Positions 57,637 to 64,000 of a DNA stretch of 64,000 nucleotides are shown here, piece by piece. The translations under genes and the position numbers were made by a program. The stretch is from Lycium barbarum (taxonomy: Eukaryota; Streptophyta; Magnoliopsida; Solanales; Solanaceae). Numbering within the stretch: the stretch's first letter is position 1; every line of letters starts with the position of its first letter. The stretch lies in contig NC_083346.1 in assembly GCF_019175385.1 (NCBI RefSeq), forward strand, positions 61,905,821 to 61,969,820, given 5' to 3'. The notes beneath the pieces were generated by a model. That model saw only the letters and a list, made by a program, of their open reading frames with translations, was not told the origin of the DNA and did not search any database.

Positions 57637-57845
57637 TTCTGTAATACAAAACAAGGCAGGAATTAGGAATCAAATTCTTATAACTCATCTCTATCGCACG
57701 ATCTAGAGTATGAAAGAAAGGTAACCATCCCTAAATGCCTTGTATCCTCCTTATTATAAGTGTGGTGCAGAACACACCACAAGCAAGACCCTAACAAACA
57801 CGACTTGTAACTCCCTATGATGCAGACCTGCTCTGATACTAAGTT
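57637..57845 (-). other. Leader and mutated primer site of element J
   Basis: The plus strand GCTCTGATACTA at 57830-57841 differs by one base from the perfect site. The leader carries the ACACGACTTGTA-type counterpart of the leader in F. Confidence 0.75.
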
Positions 57846-58026
57846 TGTCACGCCCCAAACTTGGGGAGGCAAGACTGGCACTAGGTGCCTTACATGACAG
57901 AGCGTACCAACCTGCATTACATACAATTCCAACACAACAAAACCAACGTAGGCCAACAACGCTAACACATGGAAACCTGAAGATAAGAAAGATACGACAC
58001 GTCAATAGATGGACATCTAAAATATT

Positions 58027-58028
<2 letters not shown>

Positions 58029-58079
<51 letters not shown>
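58029..58079. repeat. CA then TA dinucleotide microsatellite
   Basis: About 34 bases of alternating A and C followed by about 17 of alternating A and T. Confidence 0.95.
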
Positions 58080-58346
58080 GGGCCGACAAGACCAGCATGT
58101 GTTTCCGTACATCAACCACAGAGACGGTAAGGCCACAACATCTACTATACACAGGACATGCATCTACAAGCTCTAAGAGTATAATATCTAACATATAGTC
58201 TGTACAAGGCCCCGACCTACCCAATATTATATACACGACCATACCAACTAGACTCGACTAGCTCCAGGAAGAAGTGGAGCTCACCGAACAACCACTGAAC
58301 TCTGGAGACTGCCTAATATGGACGTCCATCAACCTGTATACTCGAA

Positions 58347-58410
58347 CCTGCAGCATGAAATACAACGCCCCCGATAAAAGGGACATCAGTACAAAATAAT
58401 GTACCGAGTA
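58347..58410 (-). other. Twin hairpin motif in LTR J
   Basis: On the minus strand: CGGTAC-ATTATTTT-GTACTG, then GTCCC-TTTTATC-GGGGGC, then TTTCATGCTGCAGGT. This is a divergent copy, but both stems can still pair with G-T pairs. Confidence 0.5.
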
Positions 58411-58794
58411 TGTAAGGAAATTGAATAACATATGAGAGAAACATCAAGTGTAAAAGAGGATAAGAGACAACCTGAGAATCGGAAGGCAATATAGGGTGCA
58501 TAATACATATACTTATACATATATATAACATAGCGAGCCACTGTGGGGTTGTAATAATGTACCCGTCTGATCAAAGGTATACACCATAGGCACCTTACCC
58601 AACCGATTATAGCTTGGTGAATAATAATACTATAAATATAGTGCACAATAGTTATCTGTTACACCTCGGAAATTTTTCGTGAGCCAACAATGAAGGTCAT
58701 GAGAGTGCGATGTTTTACTAAGTAGGGAATGACTATTTATGAACTTTGGAATTAAGAAAGTTGCAGAATTTCATTTCAGCCAGTGGTCGTAAAA

Positions 58795-59060
58795 TGGAAT
58801 ACGGCCCGTAAAGTGATTTACGGACCGTAAAGTGCCATCGTCCTTCAATATTTCAAAAATTTCAACTTTCTGTCAAATGCTTCGAATGGTTAAAAACGAC
58901 TTGGAATACGGACCGTAAATTGAAATACGGCCCGTAAACTGAGTCGTAAACCGCCATGATCTTCAGCCAACCTTTCTGTTTCTGATATGCTTAAATACGG
59001 CCGTGGGGGACGGACCGTAAACCAATATATGGCTCGTAAAGTGGGGTTTACGACCACTGT
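58795..59060 (+). repeat. ACGGNCCGT-rich module in solo LTR K
   Basis: Cores GATTTACGGACCGTAAAG, ATACGGACCGTAAATTG and GGACGGACCGTAAACC with linkers TTTCTGTCAAATG and CTTTCTGTTTCTGATATGC, parallel to 25190-25435. Confidence 0.75.
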
Positions 59061-60575
59061 GCATTTCGACCACTGTTCATAAAAATCAGATTTTAGCTAT
59101 TAAAAAGGAGGGACCCAAGTTCATTTTCTCATTTCATCTTCACGAAATTTCTCCCTAGAAATCTCTCGAACACTCTAAACACTTCAACCACAAGAATACC
59201 AAGGAAATCAATGATCATCAACACCAAATCTATGAAACAAAGTGTATGAAACCTAATTGGAAGTCATCTCCTTCAAGAAATTCCAAAAGAGGTGAAGAAG
59301 GGTTTTGGTGCTAAAGGAGTGATTCCACTCTAGGCTTGTTCCACCATCATCTAAGGTATGTTTCATGACTTTATCATGTTATTTAAGGTATTAGAAAGCT
59401 AAGATGCTTGAAATGTAGAAGAACATAGAAAATGGGCCATGACTGAGTGAATAGTGTCACAATTGAATGATAGTTGAATGGAATCATGAACGTTGATATG
59501 TTGTGATGATGAATACGTTATAAGTGGCGTATAGACCATGGAATAGGTGTGAAGTAAGCAAAAATTATGATGATGAGCTAAAACCATTAAATGTGGAGAA
59601 ATTGGAGAAAAATGGTGGATTTTGCTAAATATAGATAAGTGATGAATGTTGATACGATATTGTGAGTGTTGTTGTAAATGTTTGGGAGTTGAAATAGAAC
59701 ATGAGAAAACTAGTAGAAACAAAGGAAACGCTGCCCAATTTTCTCTAGAAATAACGATGTGTTCTTATGGTCGATTGACTAACTATAATGCGTATTCTCT
59801 CGTGAAGGTAGCAACGTGATATTGAAGGAGAACAAGTGAACGATAGCTTAACTAAGCGACAAAGGTATGTGAGGCTAATCCTTTTCTTTCTATGGCATGA
59901 ATTCCATGATATGATTCTTCTGCCTCTCCATGATTCTCCTATATTCCGGAAAGCCAAGAGCTTAAGATCATGAATAGCTATATGAGTCAAGAGATATGAC
60001 ATGACGTTCCTATAAAGTAAATGATGTCCTCCATTTTATACACTCACCTTACATACTAATCCCTTCAAGGTGAGGCAGAATGTTCATGAATGCCCATAAT
60101 GGAATCAAGGGTTCACGACCTTATGTCACCTCGATAAAATACACTTTTTCTAGAGTCCCTATGCATGCACAATAGTGAGAATATTTTGATAAGCATATTA
60201 TTATAAGCATTTCATAATGAGCATGTCATAATCATATTACACCGGGCCTAGTTGGCCGGGCAGTCACCGCGAAAGCGGGCAGCTATACGATACACCATGG
60301 TCAGTTGGCATGGGCAGATACCACTAGTGGGCGGCATGAGATGGTACCCCAGACGCGGGAGGACTGGACGCGGGCTAAAGTTACTGATTATCACACCGCA
60401 CCTATATGGTCGTGAAGTTTATATATATATGATATGCATACATGAGATGATGATAAGCATAAAAGTAAGTCAGCATGCATTACTTTTCATACGATTCCTA
60501 GCCAGGTACAGTTGCTCCATACTTGATGCTCCCTTATTTTCTGGATGTGTTGTTATTGTTCACGCCTCTCATACT

Positions 60576-60635
60576 CAGTACAACATTCGTACTGACGTCC
60601 GTTTTCTTTGGACGCTGTGTTCATGCCCACAGGTA
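60576..60635 (+). other. Twin hairpin motif in solo LTR K
   Basis: CAGTAC-AACATTC-GTACTG, then CGTCC-GTTTTCTTT-GGACG, then TTCATGCCCACAGGTAG. Confidence 0.65.
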
Positions 60636-60810
60636 GACAGGGAGGTGAGCTCGATCCGGATTCTTAGGAGCTGTCAGCTGATTGAAAGCACTCCATTGTT
60701 CGGAGGTGCTTATGATTATTCTTTTGGTACATATGTATATTTTGGGCATGACGGAGTCTTGTTCCGTCTACATGTATAGTATGTCAGTAGAGGCTCGTAG
60801 ATGCGTAGTG

Positions 60811-60811
<1 letters not shown>

Positions 60812-60879
<68 letters not shown>
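60812..60879. repeat. TA dinucleotide microsatellite
   Basis: About 68 bases of uninterrupted TA inside solo LTR K. The LTR B copies have only a short TATATAT there, so it expanded in this copy. Confidence 0.97.
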
Positions 60880-60882
<3 letters not shown>

Positions 60883-61032
60883 TAATTGTGCTTTCGACCG
60901 AAAAATGATTGTCATGCGATTATGAATTTGTGAATGATAAAGAAGCGTAAATGACTATGATAAGTGAGGGAATAAGGGGTGCTCGGTGGTCAGCCTCGGG
61001 TACCCGTCGCGGCCCCCAGCCAGGTCGTGACA

Positions 61033-61170
61033 CTATCGTACCCTACCGATTATAGATCTGTGGTGAATAATAATACTGCATACATATACATGATACTTAG
61101 CCTTACCATTCGATGACATTATGAACTATTCAGAGTGATGTAAGGTCGTTAACCCTCTGAATGAGATTAT
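61033..61170 (-). mobile_element. 5' LTR of element J, right part
   Basis: Resumes the minus-strand LTR after solo LTR K and contains a second copy of CCGATTATAG...TGGTGAATAATAATAC that also lies just left of K. It ends at ATTAT, where LTR F begins. Confidence 0.7.
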
Positions 61171-62351
61171 TGTTACACCCCTTATTTTCGTGGTAGTAGA
61201 ACCTATGGTTTCCTAGTCGGGTATGCCCTTGGAATTGAGATTCGTGTCTGAGTTTTGGAGATAGAAAGTGCCTTTTTGGACCAATATACGGGCCGTCGAA
61301 ACACTCGTCGAACCGGACTGCTGTAGCTATTGGCTTCCAAGTATAAATAGGTGGTTCACGACCCTATTTCATATTTTTCCTCCATTCCAAATCAGAAAAA
61401 CCCTAATCTTTTCTCTCCCAATATTTTTCATCATATTAATGAAGATTTGACAAGACCTGAACCCCGTAAACCCGAGCTTGTGAAGAAGAAGGTTGCTTCT
61501 AGGGTTTCTTCAAGGTTGTGAAGCTAGGGAAGTTGGAGTTGAAGTGATTCTTGGAATCTTAGTCACCTGAAGGTATGTAAATAATTCCTACTCTTGTATT
61601 TGAGTTATTATCAAGAGTCTTAGTGGTTTTAAGTGAAGAGGGGGATACTTATGGAAGTGGTAAGTTGATGAAGGCTAAAATAATGATTTGAGGCTATTTT
61701 AAGAGATGATTGGGGATAGATTTGAGTATGTTTTTGATATATAAGTGTTGTTATTGTTGTTGTGGTTGATGTTAGAGTGAATGGGAAGTTGAAGGGTTTT
61801 TAAGCTTATGAGGGAAATGTTGCCCATAATTTGTTAGCTTTATCCGTATTTAAAATGATTAGTAAGCGAAGTAAATGGTATAATTAAGGCCTATGTTATC
61901 TTAATTGTAGACTTGCAAGTTCGAGAGGTAGAAGTTGGACGATTGAGTATAATTCAAGGTATGTTAAGGCTATCCTTTCCATCTTTTTGCATGATCTTAC
62001 GATATGAACCATCAAACGAGTAAGCGAACTCCTATATTACTCTACTCTTAGAAAAATTAGAAGTACTTCAGTCTTTAATGTTCATGTACCCCGTCTATGA
62101 TGGTTCCTTTTGTTCATGGGTCTAGTTCTATGTATAAAGTTATTCATGCATTACATTCATTTATATATATGTATATTGACCCGTGACCGGGAGGCGTTAT
62201 ATATGTAAGTATTATATGTATATGGGGTATGGGAAAATAGATAGGCGTTATATACGCATTACCACCTGATCAGCTGGTGCACATTATTGATGATATTGAT
62301 TATGGCCGCAGAGGAGCCGATATGATATGATGACATGCTATAGAGGCTTTA

Positions 62352-62423
62352 CAGGCGTTATACACGCACATACGTCAGGCGTTATATACGCACATATATC
62401 AGGCGTTATATACACACATATAT
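62352..62423 (+). repeat. 24-bp palindromic minisatellite in LTR F
   Basis: CAGGCGTTATATACGCACATA recurs at 62352, 62376 and 62400, period 24. Each unit contains GCGT-TATAT-ACGC, a small inverted repeat. Single related units occur at about 62191 and 62243. Confidence 0.85.
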
Positions 62424-62618
62424 AGATGTATAACCCTCATTGATAGGCATGAGCATGCATATTATGTGCCCGCATAGACATTGTCAGTTATACAGATTTG
62501 TGCAGATACAGGCAGATACTAGTTCATACAAGTACATGCAGTTAGTCATTTCAATTTATGAGTTCAGATCTTATCCATGATTATTATGTATATATGTTGT
62601 TCTTATGCCTTAATTACT

Positions 62619-62679
62619 CAGTACATTATCCGTACTGACTCCCCGTTGCCCGAGGGGCTGCATTCATCCCCGCAGGTAC
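62619..62679 (+). other. Twin hairpin motif in LTR F
   Basis: CAGTAC-ATTATCC-GTACTG, then CCCC-GTTGCCCGA-GGGG, then TTCATCCCCGCAGGTAC. The loop sequence is unlike that of the other families while the stem is kept. Confidence 0.6.
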
Positions 62680-63134
62680 AGGTAGACAGACAGGTGGTCC
62701 AGCTCAGTAGGACCTCTAGATCTAGCAGTGGTCAGTGCGCTCCATTTGATTCGGAGTTGCGGTCAGTTTTGGTATGCCACCCTTTTGAGATGTGTATGCA
62801 TATGGGTATGACGCGGCCCTGCCCTGTTCTTTCTACAGCTTTCATTCCAGTAGAGGTTTGTAGAGAGTTATATGTAGTAGTCAGATGATGTAGCCTTGTC
62901 GGCTTCTATTCTTTTGTGTACAGTATATGTAGCAGCCTACCTGGCATGCACTGTTTTTTCGCATGTTGTGTATATATGCAGGTTGTACAGAGTTTTGATG
63001 TTTCCTTTTTTTAGATCAGTTTATGCCATTATGGGCCCTTAATTTTTAGTAAGATTCAGATATGAGTATAGGGGTGTTTGGTCGCTAGAGGTCAGATGCT
63101 CATCACGACTCCTTAGTTTAGGTCGTGACAGAAG

Positions 63135-63146
63135 TGGTATCAGAGC
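63135..63146 (+). other. Primer binding site, element F
   Basis: TGGTATCAGAGC, four bases after the LTR, as in element 1. Confidence 0.92.
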
Positions 63147-63332
63147 AGTTTTGTCCTAGGGTTTTCTACAGACCGTGTCTAGTAGAGTCTTGTTTATGGG
63201 CGTGTTGTGCACCACACTTATAAACAGGAGGCTACAGGACATTTAAGATGATGTCATTCTTTCTCTCTTTGATTGTGCAATAGAGCCCCGTGTTAAGCAT
63301 TCGCTTTCTGATAAATTGTTCTGATTTCAACG

Positions 63333-63964
63333 ATGCCCCGCAAGAAAGCTACAGCTACCCAGAAGGGCAAGAGAGCGGTCGGTGAGGCCACTAGCCGTAC
63401 TCGACAGGCCACGAGGGCCCAGGATGAGATTCAGAGTGAGGGGCCGTCTGAGACATCACATAGCATGCCTCCAGCACCTGCCCCAGTTCCTCAGCCGGAT
63501 GCACAGGGCCAGGATGTGCGGGATGTTGTACGGTTGTTGACCAGATTAGTAACCGCCCAGGCACAACGGCAGGGAGTTGGTGTTGACCCAGCGGATAGGG
63601 CCGGTAGTTCGAGGGTTAAGACCTTCCTTGGGTTAGGTTTTCTGTGATAAAGAAAAATATGGACCCCCAGGATTTCATTGATGGTATGCAGAGGACCTTG
63701 AGGGTTATGCACACGGATGAGATTGAGTTGGTGGAGTTGGCTTCATATAGACTCCGGGATATTGCGATACAGTGGTATCAGGCATGGGAGTTATTTAGGG
63801 CGGAAAATGCCCCTCCAGCTGTGTGGCGAGAGTTCTCAGATGCTTTTCTTCGCCATTATTTACCTCCTGAGGTCCGACGGGCCCGAGCAGACAGGTTCTT
63901 TCGTATTGAGCAGGGCAGTATGAATGTTCAAGAGTATTGTGTACACTTCGATTCCTTGGCTAGA
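63333..63964 (+). pseudogene. Gag of Tekay element F, frameshifted and truncated
   Basis: The ATG at 63333 opens MPRKKATATQKGKRAVGEATS, with a Pro/Ala-rich N-terminus, then VVRLLTRLVTAQAQRQG. A frameshift near 63635 ends the first frame. The second frame gives DPQDFIDGMQRTLRVMHTDE, ELASYRLRDIAIQWYQAWE, AVWREFSDAFLRHYLPPEV and RRARADRF, the conserved gag core. It stops at DSLAR because another LTR begins at 63965. It matches B's gag closely in order. Confidence 0.85.
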
Positions 63965-64000
63965 TGTCACGACCCGACTAGGGGCCATGACAAGCACCTG
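63965..64000 (-). mobile_element. End of a minus-strand LTR inserted in gag of F
   Basis: TGTCACGACCCGACTAGGGG is the reversed end of a Tekay-type LTR. The rest lies beyond the window. Confidence 0.8.

Larger units (their letters stand above)
57846..58656 (-). mobile_element. 5' LTR of element J, left part
   Basis: Minus-strand LTR ending TTTGGGGCGTGACA. It holds a CA/TA microsatellite (58029-58079) and a twin hairpin (58347-58410). It is interrupted by solo LTR K, resumes at 61033 and is cut by LTR F at 61171. Its true start is missing. Confidence 0.78.
58657..61032 (+). mobile_element. Solo LTR K (LTR B family)
   Basis: TGTTACACCTCGG...CAGGTCGTGACA, 2376 bp, the same family as 24974-27533. 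It is flanked by TTATC (58652-58656) and CTATC (61033-61037), a target duplication with one change. It contains the ACGGNCCGT module (58795-59060), an AAGGTATG site (about 59353), GC repeats (60240-60380), the twin hairpin (60576-60635) and a long TA microsatellite. No internal sequence. Confidence 0.83.
61171..63130 (+). mobile_element. 5' LTR of Tekay element F
   Basis: TGTTACACCCCTTATTTTCG...TTAGGTCGTGACA, 1960 bp, directly followed by a primer site. It contains GAAGGTATG at about 61570, a palindromic minisatellite (62352-62423) and the twin hairpin (62619-62679). Confidence 0.88.

Noticed and set aside
1..64000. Endogenous plant pararetrovirus (integrated virus)
   Set aside because: All reverse transcriptases seen belong to LTR elements with integrase, TG...CA ends and target duplications; no movement or coat protein motifs were found.

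Overview
This window is plant nuclear DNA, most likely a eudicot with a large, repeat-rich genome; Solanaceae is my guess from the style of the elements, not something the sequence proves. I found no ordinary host gene. Almost every base belongs to nested LTR retrotransposons. One insertion of organellar (mitochondrial-like) DNA and one small DNA transposon make up most of the rest. Two Ty3/gypsy chromovirus groups dominate. The first is Tekay/Del-like: LTRs of 2-2.8 kb, TGTTA...TGACA ends, and a pol ending in a chromodomain. The second is CRM-like: LTRs of 0.6-1 kb, TGATA...TATCA ends, and a polyprotein that runs into the 3' LTR. Both use the initiator-tRNA-Met type primer site TGGTATCAGAGC.

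Layout, left to right. 1-7302: Tekay-like element whose gag/protease has been replaced by non-coding sequence, with decayed pol and an LTR piece at each end. 7303-11355: 5' part of a CRM-like element on the minus strand (LTR, leader, gag), fused to an inverted scrap of LTR. 11356-17234: decayed Tekay element A, plus strand. 17235-24973: decayed Tekay element B, minus strand. 24974-27872: an inverted copy of B's LTR together with part of A's LTR, so that B's coding region sits inside a giant inverted repeat with arms of about 2.9 kb. 27873-29897 and 35300-35348: a second, nearly identical copy of A's integrase and LTR, split by a complete non-autonomous element C (29898-35299, target duplication CTTTC). 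35349-45067: a Tekay-type LTR and non-coding internal region (H), interrupted by a hAT-like element (38823-39524, 8-bp duplication) and by a truncated CRM-like relative D (40254-42430).

45114 to about 47930: organelle-like DNA, interpreted as a nuclear mitochondrial insertion. It holds a fragment of a linear-plasmid-type family B DNA polymerase and a 170-base assembly gap. 47935-61170: a multi-level nest. A minus-strand Tekay gag/LTR (J) holds a solo LTR (I, duplication ATTCT). That solo LTR holds a complete CRM element E with an unbroken 1655-residue polyprotein, identical-length LTRs and a duplication AAGAG. J's own LTR holds a second solo LTR (K). 61171-63964: 5' LTR and start of gag of a plus-strand Tekay element F, cut at 63965 by the end of yet another LTR.

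How the parts work together: only E looks able to make its own proteins. C, D, H and the first element lack working enzymes and could only move with help from relatives. The strongest leads for something undescribed are these: the rearranged protease-then-gag order in C; an ACGGNCCGT-rich module of about 93-98 bp shared by the leaders of CRM-like elements and the LTRs of Tekay-like elements; and a pair of hairpins with compensating base changes in every Tekay LTR here.
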